Of a stretch of 64,000 bases of DNA, positions 47,471-59,700 are shown piece by piece. Below the pieces are notes generated by a model. It was not told where the DNA came from, searched no databases, and saw only the letters and a list, made by a program, of their open reading frames with translations. This stretch comes from Sphagnum compactum (lineage: Eukaryota; Bryophyta; Sphagnopsida; Sphagnales): NCBI GenBank assembly GCA_965153455.1, contig OZ234495.1, positions 7,498,875 to 7,562,874 on the forward strand, written 5' to 3'. The position numbers were made by a program, and so were the translations under genes. Every line of letters starts with the position of its first letter. Positions within the stretch are counted from its first letter, which is position 1.

Positions 47471-49390
47471 AAGTTATGTATTATAATAGGACAATATCAT
47501 ATATTTTAAATCAAAATTTTCAAAAAGAAAGTTTATGTTTGTGCATTAATTCTATGTAAACTTGATTATTTACAAATTTTTATGGCTACACCTTTCATTT
47601 CATTTCCCCTTTATTCACTAGTATTGATTTCAAATTGTAAGTTAAATAAAACTTTGGGTTTACCACTTTCAAGAAGATTTTTAGTCATGTAATTGTGTTT
47701 ATGTTACAAGTTTATGCATAGAAGCAAAGACATGGAAATACGGTTACATGATTAGGTTTGGTCACTAGTCATATTTTGTTATAGATGTCAAGTTTGGTGT
47801 AAAAACCCCTAAATGGGTGGACCTACAAGGCTTTGAAATGAGGCTAAAAGATCCATAGTGGAAGATCTTAAACTACATATAAGTTCAATGTCTAGTTTTC
47901 CAAGTACTTGTAGTACAATGTGACATTTGTTGTTACAAATCAAATGTGCAAGGATGATCAAGATTTGTAAATAAATGTGTCGATGGGTTTTGGTAAAACT
48001 TGTATTTGCATTCACCATCATAGTGGAACAAGATGAAGGCAAAAGTTGTTTGTGCCTATAAGTCAAAATAAAACTTTCATGTCTATACCATGTGTTTCAA
48101 TAGTTTCGTGATCTTTTGTCACCACCTCATAATTGGCTCCAACAATAGCAACACACTACAACAAATGATTATGTGCAAAGTGACCATTTGATGATAAAAA
48201 TAAAACATTGTGTGCACCTCTAGCAATATCAACACCATTCGTAGATGCACTCACAACTTGCTACAATAAAAAATATTGTCAAAATAATGTAGTTCAATTC
48301 TTGAAACATTGGGACATACACATGGATCCAAAATCCAATCTTTGAGTATGGACATAAAATTCCTTGATCTCTTTATTTAGATTCTGCAAGAATTTGCAAA
48401 AAACAAAACAACAACATAAAAAATAATTCTTGAAGTTGTTGTTGCACCGTCATTGCAAGTAAAAAATTGTTGTTATTGTTGTTCAAAATTGAACAAAACA
48501 AAATGGAAATAATCTTGCACTAGAAACATGGATAAAAGGACATTCAAATGAGATGTGAGTTGTTGTACCAACCTGAAGAGCAAACAAAAGAGCTTATTCA
48601 TTAAATAAAATTGAACAAGGAAAACAAAAATTAAGGGAAATGGTGTTGACATACAAGGACACTTTGATTTTAGTGCTTTAAATTAAGGTTTCTAAAATTT
48701 ATAGCACTAATAACAACACATTTTGAAATAAATAATATTTTTTTGAATTCTCAAAATTATTGTTAAAATGATGAAAGTATTACAACACTTAACTATAAAA
48801 TTTAACATATTTATCATATGTATAAAAAATTCAACTTTCTTACATAAAGACCTTCACCTTTTCCTCAAGAATGTTATTTCACAATTTTGGTTGCCAATTC
48901 TAAATCTAACAAAAGACTAATTTCATAGTTCAAGTTTTGTGTTAGTTCCAACAACCAAAAAAGTGTCAATTCAGATCTGAGTCATAAAAACGTGGACTCA
49001 AACTGTCAATTTTTACCCTCACAACACTAATCACATGTTTCTAACAACCGCCCAATAGTGATTACTATTACTATGAACCAACTTTGAACAAGATGATATA
49101 TATTGTTGAGGAACGTTTTTGAACATACATTTCTTATTTCAAAGCTTGCTAGGTTGAACAAAAAACACTAAATATGTTTAACATGTTCTATTTAGGCATT
49201 CATGCAATGCCATGTGCAAGGTTTGACTAATGTTTTGCAATGTATATATAAAATTAAAGATATTGTTGTTGTAAACGTTAAGAAGTAGGCTTGTGATAGG
49301 TACTAATTCTTGCTTCCCTATTGGCATAGGTTCAAAGTTGGCAAGGACAATATAACATCCAATTTTATAATTTCCTTAAGCAAGACAAAT
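47471..49390. other. AT-rich intergenic, no gene seen
   Basis: No supported gene. The 48830-48960 stretch belongs to the dispersed AT-rich repeat family described at 40815-41080. Confidence 0.5.
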
Positions 49391-49574
49391 ATTGATCCTG
49401 GAAGACAAGAATTGGGCAATGCATAAAACCGCACAACAATCTATAAATAGGCTATGGAGAGAGTCATTAGGGGGCGGAGGCCGATCCAACCCCTAAAGAG
49501 CTCTGTCCAGAGCCTATTTAGAAATTGTTGTGGGATTTTACATATTGAGCGAAGTCTTGTCTTTCACTATCAAT
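49391..49574. repeat. Long imperfect hairpin (arms ~82-85 nt)
   Basis: The left arm, 49391-49472, pairs with 49490-49574 around a ~17-base loop. Matching blocks, outer to inner, given as left arm / reverse complement of right arm: ATTGAT in both; AAGACAAGA in both; CAATGCATAAAA / CAATATGTAAAA; CACAACAAT in both; AAATAGGCT in both; TGGA, AGAG and TTAGGGG in both. Most positions pair, with small bulges. It lies 0.87 kb upstream of the ABC transporter ATG. It could be a MITE or an inverted duplication able to make hairpin RNA. Confidence 0.85.
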
Positions 49575-50443
49575 GCTGACAAGTTTGAACTCACATCGTG
49601 CTGTGTGGGAAGCAGGAATAATAAGTATACCTACCACCAGCCTTAGAGCATCTCCACCCCACACAAGCAAACACCCCTTTTCATTAAATCTTGCAGCGCG
49701 ATAGCTTGAATCCTGCTGCGCCCCTCCCTCTATTGATGTCCACTTTGCAGTGGTCCTTCAGCCCCTCTAGAAGCTTTTTTTTCTACTATGGATTTGGACA
49801 GTGACTATTACTCGTCCAGATGTAAAGACATAAATGGTCTTTCAGTGTTTAAAAGGGACTTTAATGACGTTTTTGGGTGGGGACAGTGATCATTAAACGC
49901 TAAACTATTCTAAAATAGGTGGGAATCACTAATAGAAAACCACCTGGACCAATCATTACGATTGGCCAACTTATCAAAAACATGGAGCAACAGTGAGATC
50001 ATATTTGTTACATTGTTCTCTAGCATGTGCATATCTTTGCTGCGCTTTTTACCAGCCTCAGCAAAGAGAGCAAATATGCAGTTAAAAAACTACTTCCTGA
50101 GCGAAGCCGGCATATATTTTAACTTTCTTCATCCAATTTTAATGTGCAGGGTCATATACTGAGCACCGGTGGGGATGCTGTAAGGGGGCAGTGCGGGTAT
50201 TAGGAGCGCTACGAGAAGCTTTACTTCTTCCCATGTTGCATGGCCATACTAAAGCTATGAGAAAGAAAGCTCGTCCAGACGTTCAACGCGCGGTTCGTTC
50301 GGGAGGACACTGAATCTGAGGAGCATGGCAGCACCAACATTGTAACGTGAAGAAAGGAAAGTCCCCGGCCCTAATGCTGGAAGGCGACCGTAAAGAGAAA
50401 GACATAGACAGAGCTCGGAGAAAGAGAAAGAGAGTAGGAAGGA
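49575..50443. promoter_or_regulatory. Upstream region of the ABC transporter gene
   Basis: GC content rises toward the gene, as expected of a promoter and 5' UTR. A purine-rich GAGAAAGAGAAAGAGAG tract directly precedes the ATG. No TATA box can be assigned with confidence. Confidence 0.35.
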
Positions 50444-53400
50444 ATGGCAGAGATGGCAGGGGAGGCCGCGAGTAGTAGACAAGAGGGTCCGTCGCCGTCA
50501 TTGCACATGGTGCGGAAGCTATGGAGAGTCACCATTATCTTCTTCGTTGGCGATCGGAAATTGAAAGCTCGTTTTCTCCTTGCCCTAGTCCTCATTCTCT
50601 GTGCCGTTTGCGCAGGTTTGTCTCTCTCATAGACAATTGTGTAATGCTTGACAACAAGAATAAGATAGGTTACTGTAGCTTTCACTAACAGGGATGATGG
50701 TGATGATGATGATGATGGATTGTGGCAGGATTGTTTGTAGTTATGTCTTATGTACAGAGAGATTTTGCGACTGCTCTCTCTGGCAAGGATGTAACTGGGT
50801 TCCATAAGGCTATCTGGAGATTTGTGGGCATTGTCATCATCGCTGCCCCCTTATACGCCTTCTATCAATACATGCAGGTTCTCTCTGTTGTTGAGTAAAA
50901 GAGTGTTTATTTGCTTCTTTTAGGTTGAGGAGATAGCTTTATACAAGATGCCATTTACTTGTGATCTCCATGGTCAATAGAAAAAAGCAGAAAAAATACA
51001 GTACAGCACTTTCACAGTCTTTCTGATCACTGTGGGGTGGCAGGAGCTTCTTGTAATTGAATGGCGGGTATGGCTCACTGAGCTTCTTCTTTCCAACTAC
51101 TTCTGTACAGCTCTTCACCATTTCTCCCCTTCGCTGTCACTTTCAAACCCTAATGGAGCAGCAGGTTGCCCAAAAATGGACCTTCAGGAGATGATGAGAC
51201 ATTTTGCACATAACCTATCTTGAACATCACTTAAAGACATGAAATCAATGAGTGAGCTTCCTCTGATCTTAGCAGCTGTGGACCTCACAATGTGATCTCA
51301 AATCACTGGAAGAATAACGAGGATGGTCTGGTTTTAGGATCCTGCCTCATTAGTGTACTTGCATGACTGTAGCTACCCAGAATGGTCATCTGCCACCCAT
51401 GATATATGTGAAAAGTCTGTGTACTAGGGTGACCTGTTGTAGGGTTCTAAGTGCTAGCAGGGCCATGTACCATGCATTTGTGAGAATATTTTTTGTTGAT
51501 TGGGTGGTGCTTGAAGCCAACAGTGCATACTTTGAGTTAAAAATGGAGGGAAGCCTTGACAACCCTGACCAACGGATTTGTGAAGATGTCGCAAGCTTTA
51601 CCCGCAACACAGTGGACATTATTGCCTTATTTGCCAGCAAGCTCCTCAACATTCTTGGCTTTATGGGTGTACTCTGGTAAGCTCCCTATGGCTATGGTTA
51701 CCTTTTTGCCTGTGTGTGAATGCTGTACTGTTGTATCCTTATGGATGATGGGTAAATTGTATTTTTTCATGATCTGTAAGTTAAATAGGTCGTGTTATGG
51801 TGCACAGAGTAAATACCAAATGGATGTGCTGCAAAGTGAAGTTGTAAGTCATAAACTGATGACTTTGGGAGCTGATGAAGGCAGCAGGAGAGTCATGGCA
51901 GCTAGTCCCTGTGATGAATGTGATGCTTTGATACTTTCTCTGAGTCACTCATAAAGGTTATGGCCACAATCATGCTTGTCATGTCAGTTTTGCTTTTGCT
52001 GGAATTGACACAATGGTTAGCTTCAATGTGATTTGTGGATTTTTCTTTACTTCTCAAAGATGCGATCTGGAAAGTTCATTTGTATGAACCTTAGCCAGTG
52101 CTTCTGTGGTAGATGAGATCCATGTCAAGGTGTTATTTCCACCGATATGTGTGATCTGAGTAAATTGTTGTGCAGGTCAATTGCACCAGAGTTGGTCTAT
52201 TTTCTGGGGTTATATTCTGCCATTGGTACTCTGGTCACTGTGTATGGATTTGGCAAGCACCTCATGACTCTCAAGTTTCAGGTTAGTGATACATTTCCTT
52301 GATGTATTCTGTAAATGGACATTTCCTAGTGTAAACCCAAACACATTCTGTTGCATTTTATATATCTCTTCCAGTCTTTTTGATCCTAGTATGTGGACTC
52401 CAGATTATACTATGGAGCTGCCATTTCCAACCTGGCTCCTTTGTAATGTTGTCTTTACCTTTTTAATTGCAGGCACTGCAAAAGGAGGCAAATTTTCGGT
52501 ATTCTCTGGTACGAGTTCGGGACAATGTGGAATCAATTGCTTTTTACCAAGGTGAAAGATATGAGGCTTCAACTGTGAAGGTTTACACCTTTCCCCTGAT
52601 CTTCGAGTAAAACCTGGAACTTCTGCTGAAATTACTGAGTTACATGAATCAGTGCTGAGATGTTAAAACCTCCAAGATTTTTCTTAGTATATTTGGAGGA
52701 ATGCTTACAAAGTGTAAAATCCCCCGGGGCATTTTGGAAAATGATGTGCCTGCAGGCATGGGCATTTTGTTTTCCAAAATGCCACTCATCATTTTTTCCT
52801 CATGATACCTGCCAGTATCATGGGAAAAAAATCGGATCAATTTTTAAACTCAGTAATGCCCTTGGAGCCAGGGGAGTTCTGGAAGGAAGCACTCTTGAGC
52901 TCCACCTCAGGTGGGTGCTTACTTCTGGAACTCTCTGCTCCAAGGGCATTACCCTACACTGAACCCACTCCAGATCGCCAGTATGCAAGGTGAAATTGTG
53001 AATATTATTTGTAGTTCAATCAGTTCAAATCTATTATTCATTGACAGTAACAGCAAACTTCGAATTAATTTATGTTTACAGCATTTAAGACCAAGCCCAG
53101 CAAGTGACAGGCTTCTACTGTTCTGAACAAGTAATGTGATGCTTGTTCATGACGCCTTCAACTTGAGGGGGTCAGAGTGGGTTAGCATCCTTGTCTTTGA
53201 CACCAGTTATTGTCCAAGATCTACCTCATGATCTTTCTGACCTAGAACCCTAAGCAGGATAAGGATATCCATGTATCCTGGATCATTGGAACCTTGTGAC
53301 CTTGTTGACTTTCTTATTCAATTGGGTTTTGAAAACCCATCAGACAGCACTGTAATTCTTGCAACTTGGAGCTTGCATCGAAGATTAGTAGATCATAAGC

Positions 53401-56400
53401 AATTGGAATTGAAACCAAACATGTGGGATGGCTTTTCTCATCTAATCCTGACTTGTTGATTGTCCTGCTGGAGTTTAGGTGTTTTTGGCAGTGTTGGTGG
53501 CAAATATGAGGGAACTTATTGTTTGGAATCGAAACCTGTCATTATTCAGTAATGCATATGAGTTCTCAATGATAATTGTTCCTTCCATTATCATTGCTCC
53601 CCGCTACTTTTCTGGTGAGGTAATTACTGATAACCTGGTTTCTTGCAATTCTAAATTTAACAATAGTTCTTCATTGCTAAGGCTCTATGTTTATCATATA
53701 TCTTTATATTATCTTCACGCAGCTTTTTATTTTGTCCAGAAATGGCTATCATAGACATGTTAACATTTGACCAAAACAGGGATGATTTGCTGAGTTTCAT
53801 CTTGCTTAGTACCACAAAATTTGAAAGCTGGTTGCATAATTGTTTAATCTGTCTTTTCCATGAAGGAATGGCCATACCTTTTGGCATAAATTGTGTGAGG
53901 AGTCTCATTACCCTCCCACTCACCCTGAACAAATGTTCTTTCTGATGGGATATTCTAAGGATGGATTTTGACCTCAACAATCCAGCTGAATATCTACATG
54001 CAACCATAACCTTGTTGAAATCAATTATGTGTCATCCTTGCATTGGTCAGAGTTATAAGGACTTTCAACTGCAATTGAGCCATCATGTTCTGATTGGTTG
54101 ATGAAGCCCTGTACTGCAAATCCTTCTAACATCCTAAACTTACATCATTTCTTATGCTTTTTGAGTGTTGAAGGTAGATTGCAAGGCTTTGGTGCTCTAA
54201 ACCCAAACCCATTGTGGATTGATTGACGTGCTTTCTAACAGAGAATAATTGCTTTTCTGTTTATCCCTTAATGGTGATAGGTGGAGTTTGGGGTCATCTC
54301 TCAAACAGGGTTTGCTTTTCACAAAATTTTATCAGCTCTATCAGTCATTGTGCTGAAATTTGATAACCTGAGGTAACTCTTCTTTTCACTTGCTGTAGGT
54401 TGAAAAGCATTATGAACCTGTTAAGAAAGCAGTCCAAACTGAGAATTCATGCCATTGTGCTGTGTTGATTATTTTCCATGCCCGAAATGCACCAATGATC
54501 TGGTCACTTCTGTCTTCAAATATTCAAAAGTGTCTGTTCTTAAGTTGCATTCCAAATTCACATTGTTACCAGGTCATCTTATGGAATGTCTGTAAAGATA
54601 AGATGTCAAAATCTAGTTTCAATAGCTTTTGAAGAGACTTAAAAGACCTTGGTGTGAGGCAGTGGGCTTGCAGCACAGACAGAAAGACTGGAAAGTCTTC
54701 TTGAGGCCTTGCAGGAACATACAGGTGATGTGCGCTTAATGAAGAAGAAAAGTTGGAGCTCCACCTCTTCCTCAGCAGGTCACTCCATTCCTGTGGACTC
54801 TGACTCTTCAAGTCTCATCACCCGTGGACCGCAAATAATTTCTGCTGGTTTATTCTTAACCCATTACCCGACTCATCTCCTGGTTATATTTGCATTTTAG
54901 TCCTAATCAGAACAAGAAGTGAAAGAGGTTATCGCAAGGGAGCTTTATGATGTTGGAAAGAGATTGGTGACAGAAGCAAGTGAGAAGGCTATTTTCAGGA
55001 TTTGCCTCCACTCAAATATGTTTTTTAAGTGTAACCAATGGTAGCTCTATAAACATCCTCCAGTACTAGATTCCCTTGTCACATACTTGCCCTAAAAAGT
55101 TCCAAGATTTAGCTTTGGAAAAGGCCAAGTGAACTGATCAATTGATTGCTGATTGGACCTTCACTTTAACTATTATGTGACGTACCTGAAATTCCTCTTA
55201 TGTTCAATGGTACCGTAATGCCTTTCCCAATTCAAATGATAACCTGAAAAGGGGTTATTAAAACTTCAAATGCTAAATTATCAACACCTGCCTGGAGTTG
55301 ATTTGGGGGTGCCACTATGGTAATGGTGACTGATTAAGTTGCCATGTGTAAGAAAAGCAAGAAGCATTGCCAGTACAACCAGTATTTGTCTTACCACCAG
55401 GTCCAGCCAAGAGGATTTATTCTAATTTTCAGACCCTGCAGTCCTTAATACTTGTGATTAACTTATACAAGTGGTGACTGCCAGATATAGGTCTCAATTC
55501 TGGGTCTCACCAAGAGTACTAGTTACATCGTTTTGCAGATTGATGAATTTATCAGGGATGAGCATTTTTATGTACTGAGACCTACTTGTTCTATTTAGTC
55601 TTGATGTTCTTGCTATCGATGATTATAGTCCTCTACTTGTACCCAGCATCTCTGACAGCAATTGCAAGGCCTTAAGCACTTCTATGATTTTCAATATCAT
55701 TCAATTGATTGCTCTGTAGTACCCTGCTAGTTCTCTGGATGAAGTCCACACCTGCCCAATGCTGTGTTTCAAGAAGTCCCTAATTTTTTTCATGTTTAGG
55801 CTTTCATCTCAGGTGATTTACAAGTAGCACTTTTGTCTCTTAGCAATAGCAATAATATAGTTTCATAGCCAATCTTGTGTTGGCATCATCCTTGGGAGTG
55901 CCCTTCTATAATCACTGTATAAATTATTTTCTTCCCTGACCTTCTTGAGATCTTTCACAGGGTATCAGGGAAGTACTAACATTGGTGAATCATTCCATTC
56001 TTTGATTGGGCAGAAACCATCATGCGAGAAGAGGGCCCAGGTCTCTTGATAAAGGACTTGACAATTCTCACTCCAAATTCAGGACATGTGCTTTTTCAGA
56101 ACCTCAATTTGCAACTGGCTGCTGGGGATTCTTTGCTCGTAATGGGACCCTCAGGTTGTGGAAAGTCATCACTACTGCGGGCAGTTGCTGGCCTGTGGAG
56201 ACGGGGCAGTGGGATAATCCAAGGCCCACTGCATTCTGATTCTTTCTTCCTTCCACAGAAGCCCTACATGCCACTCGGCTCCCTTCGGGAACAGCTCCAC
56301 TTTCCAACCCCCAAGAATGCATTGCAATCTTACAACCTCAATGATGGAAAGCTGATGGAAGCTCTTGAAGAAGTTTCTTTGGAGGATCTTTTGGAACGGG

Positions 56401-56711
56401 TTGGAAATTTATCAGCAGTCCATGATTGGTCTAATTTTTTGAGCTCAGGGGAGCAACAACGTATAGCATTTGCTCGCCTTTTTTTGCATGTCCCCAAAGT
56501 TGCATTTCTGGATGAGGCCAGCAGTGCTCTTGATGCTCGAAATGAGGCACGTCTCTATTCTATTTTGCATGAAAAAATTGAGTCATATGTTTCAGTTGGG
56601 CATAGGACCTCTTTGGTTAAATATCACACCCATGTTCTGGAATTTAAGGATGATAGCAGTTGGCAATTGTTCACCCGAGATGAGTTTGAGAACTCAAAGC
56701 CAAGATTGTGA
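50444..56711 (+). CDS. Half-size ABC transporter, ABCD2/SbmA-BacA-like, ten exons
   Basis: Exons: 50444-50615, 50729-50877, 51044-51104, 51517-51676, 52176-52281, 52473-52580, 53479-53619, 54281-54372, 54663-54724 and 56014-56711. Phases agree and give 582 aa. Residues about 40-330 form an ABC_membrane_2-type domain (YVQRDFATALSGKD, LLVIEWRVWLTE, the NPDQRICEDV loop at 143-152, RYSLVRVRDNVESIAFY). Residues 355-582 form the ATPase: Walker A GPSGCGKSS (395-403), Q-loop LPQKPY, signature LSSGEQQR (493-500), Walker B VAFLDE (513-518), and H547. It resembles Arabidopsis ABCD2 and the cyanobacterial YddA/BacA-like transporters; the substrate is unknown. The N-terminus is short and not transit-peptide-like, so plastid location is unsure. 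The end of exon 9 is uncertain: in-frame donors at 54778 or 54847 would give 600 or 623 aa with a Lys/Ser-rich linker. Intron 4 holds a repeat A copy and intron 6 foldbacks. Confidence 0.92.
51860..51965 (-). repeat. Repeat A copy in intron 4 of the ABC transporter gene
   Basis: Reads GGGAGCTGATGA, AGTCATGGCAGCTAGTCCC, GATGAATGTGATG and GAGTCACTCATAAAGGTTAT, the reverse complement of the copies at 16.2, 17.1 and 61.8 kb. The host gene here is on the plus strand, so the orientation relative to transcription is the same as in the other hosts. Confidence 0.8.
52726..52952. repeat. Composite foldback, copy 2, plus a 100-bp hairpin, in intron 6 of the ABC gene
   Basis: Three successive inverted repeats: GGCATTTTGGAAAA/TTTTCCAAAATGCC (52728-52741 and 52770-52783, perfect 14 bp); CATGATAC/GTATCATG (52801-52808 and 52815-52822); and a long hairpin at 52853-52952 with GTAATGCCCTTGGAGC/GCTCCAAGGGCATTAC ends and about 42-bp imperfect arms. 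Confidence 0.85.
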
Positions 56712-59700
56712 ATATCTTAGTGACTAGTTATCTGTCAGCTCAACATTGCTCCCCATTGCTCATACAATAATATTTCTGCTCTAATGCAGACACTGTTGGG
56801 GTTGTGCATGAGTTAGGTCTTGTTCTATTTACAAACTGCTTACTCAAAATCTTTGGGGAGGTGAAAAGGTTAATGATATTATTTCAAGGTCATGGGTACA
56901 GGGTAACATTGTTGTGTTCTCATTTCTATTATTCCAAATGATGGGCATGAAGAAGTGTATGGAGGTGAGATGTAGGCAATGATGCAATGTTTTTATGGTG
57001 TCCTCAAGGAGGTCAAACATTTTGGTACAAAGTTATCAATATTATGTTTGTAGGTGGTACCTCTTTGATAGTAGTGATGATCATCAAGGGTTTGATTACC
57101 TATCTACTGGCGTACATTGGTCATGAAAAGTTTTTTCTAAATATGCCATGGACTTTGGACATAGAAATATTTTGTAAAGGTTTACAGGTCATAAATGGGC
57201 ATCTACAAAGGGGATGTGTTCTTGCTTTATCTTCAGAGCTAGTAAGCAGTGTTTCTTTTTGAGTGAAACTTCACATTTTTTTAACGTGGAAAACATCATT
57301 TCAAAACATGCAAAGGCTTTTGGTGAAAAAATGACCCTAATTTGCCTGATTTTGATGGAATTATTTTTTAAATAGCCAGATTTTTGCAACAGAATTCAGC
57401 AGGTAGCCAAAATATAAAAAGATTCTTAAAATTGTGTACTTTTGCATCTTATCTATAGCCAAATTTGGCTGAATCTTCTTGTGGATGATCCCAAGTTTGC
57501 CTACATAACAAAAATTGAAGAAAACAAAATCCTTTTTGGGTGTAATTTTAACTAAATTTGATTTTTTCTTCTTTATGAGTTTGCTGATTTTTCAACCTCA
57601 AAATTTTGAAGAAGGCCTCCTTTGTAAGCATAGCTTGTGTTTATGAGGTCACCCATTTTCATGTTGAACTGAAAAAATGTAAAGGTGAACCAAGGGGTTT
57701 GGTATTTATATGCATTTTTCTGCATTGTATTACACCAATTCATTGGGGAAGTCTAAACATTAAAGTTGGGACAAAAGGAAATTAGTTCTATAAAAAATTA
57801 AGAGTAACATTATGTCTCCTAAAACACTATGGGTAATAGTAATATGTTTTGATCTAAGGATTAAAAGTTATCCTGTTAGAATGAATAAGTCCATTGGTTT
57901 ATCCTAAATAAAATTGACTAGTTGTTCTTGAATTCAGGTTTATTTTTTAACGTTAGGGCTTCAAGCGAAAATCTCGTTTGGGTAGTGACATCTTATTCCA
58001 ACAAAAGGTCTTCCCACATAGGGTCTAGACAATTTTAAAAATTCCCACTACCCAGAAAATAATTACTAGTTTGAGAGTTTTAATGTGTCACTATGGTACC
58101 TCCCTCTATTGTTTTTTTTCTTGAGCTTTACATGTGCCACAGCTGAAGTGAACTTGTGTTTCCCTTGTAGTTTGTTGTGTGTTGCTTTATTCTCATCAAG
58201 GATGGCTAGGTTCAATAAATGTGGTGTAATGTATATTTAAAGTAAGTGTTTGTATTGAATGTTGAAACAACTTTCAAAATTAAATTTGCTTAAGAATCAA
58301 ATTAACCCTATTTTTATTGCAATGTTACAATAGTAATCAATGTTCAGTTCACACACAAGTAGTTTGTTGTAAGTGAGATATTGATGGAGATGGGTTAAGC
58401 AGAAGTCTTTATTCTATCATATTGCACCAATGTTGTCATGAAAGAATTTGAAGGAATCTCTTCTAACTTTGTATTTTTCCATAATGTTGGAAATAATTTA
58501 TGTGCTTCCTCATAAACAATGAACTTATGACAAATGGCAACTTTGTACTTTTTAGGCACCATGAGGTGATTACTTGGAGTAAGGTTGTTTTAGGAATAAG
58601 TTACTATATTCAACTTGAAGTAACAAATTCTAAGCAGTCCATGTGTTGACAATGTAAGAGCATCTTCATTACAAAACCAAAGTTGCTAAGGAGTTTGCTA
58701 AGCTTTAAATAGTTCAAAGTTGCCATGCCCCACTTCAATGCCATGCCAAAAACAACATTTAACAAGAGCAATATTGGATCATTGTGGAACCTAATGAACT
58801 ATTTAATAAGGAAATCAACCTTTATGAAACCCATGAATCTGCATAGTTGAAGCTTTTGATAGACCAAGAAGCACATTTGCAAATAAAAACATACAAATAT
58901 TGTTTTCAATTGCAACACTCAATTTGATTGTTTTTATTATTTGCAAGTTGTAGGAATGGTGGAGTTTTGCTTGCCAAAAGCAAACCTAATACCACATTGG
59001 GTGCCCTAGAAATAAAAGTAGAAAAAATACATCTAGTTAGTGTTGAATTCGTACAATAAATTTCACTATTGACTTGTGTCAATGTTTTTTAAGTCTATAG
59101 TCGGGAGTTGCCATCGAAAAGCACTTTCATTATTCATGACTACCTCCCAAGCCTTTTACACCTTAGCAAGAATGATGACATTCATTGTGTTAGTTATCTT
59201 TTGCATGTTTTTCATAGTGCCAATGTGGTCCATGAGATCCTTAAAATCACACACAATCACCAACTAACTCTCAAGCCCCTTGCTTTCTTCAAGGTGATCA
59301 ATTCAATGATTTTAATGTGAAATCCATTTGCAAAGAACCCCCCAAAAATGAGAAACTAAAAATCGTTTAGCAAGGCTTTTGGTGATGGCATTAAAAAGCA
59401 ATTAGTATTTAGAGCAGGGAACCCCAAATGGCAGCATTAATTGATATTTAGTGATGTAGGCATTGCAATGGGGGAAAGTTTCAAATTGTTCTTTGTCAAG
59501 TTGTTGTTGAAGCCCCTAATAGGGTACTACAATGGAGATGCTTTAAGTTTTCCAAAATAAGGGCCTAGGATAAGGCCAACCCCCCCAAATTGAGAATTTT
59601 CCCCACACTAGGGTTTTACCCTTGTAAAACATGAGGTGAAGGTTATCATGAACAAAAACATTTGAAATTCATTACATGTATAAGGGGGAGAGTTCTTAGC

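Noticed and set aside
54901-55040. Possible extra ABC exon reading EQEVKEVIARELYDVGKR
   Set aside because: The frame is open and helix-like, but no donor in the right phase was found and the transporter is complete without it. It remains a weak possibility.
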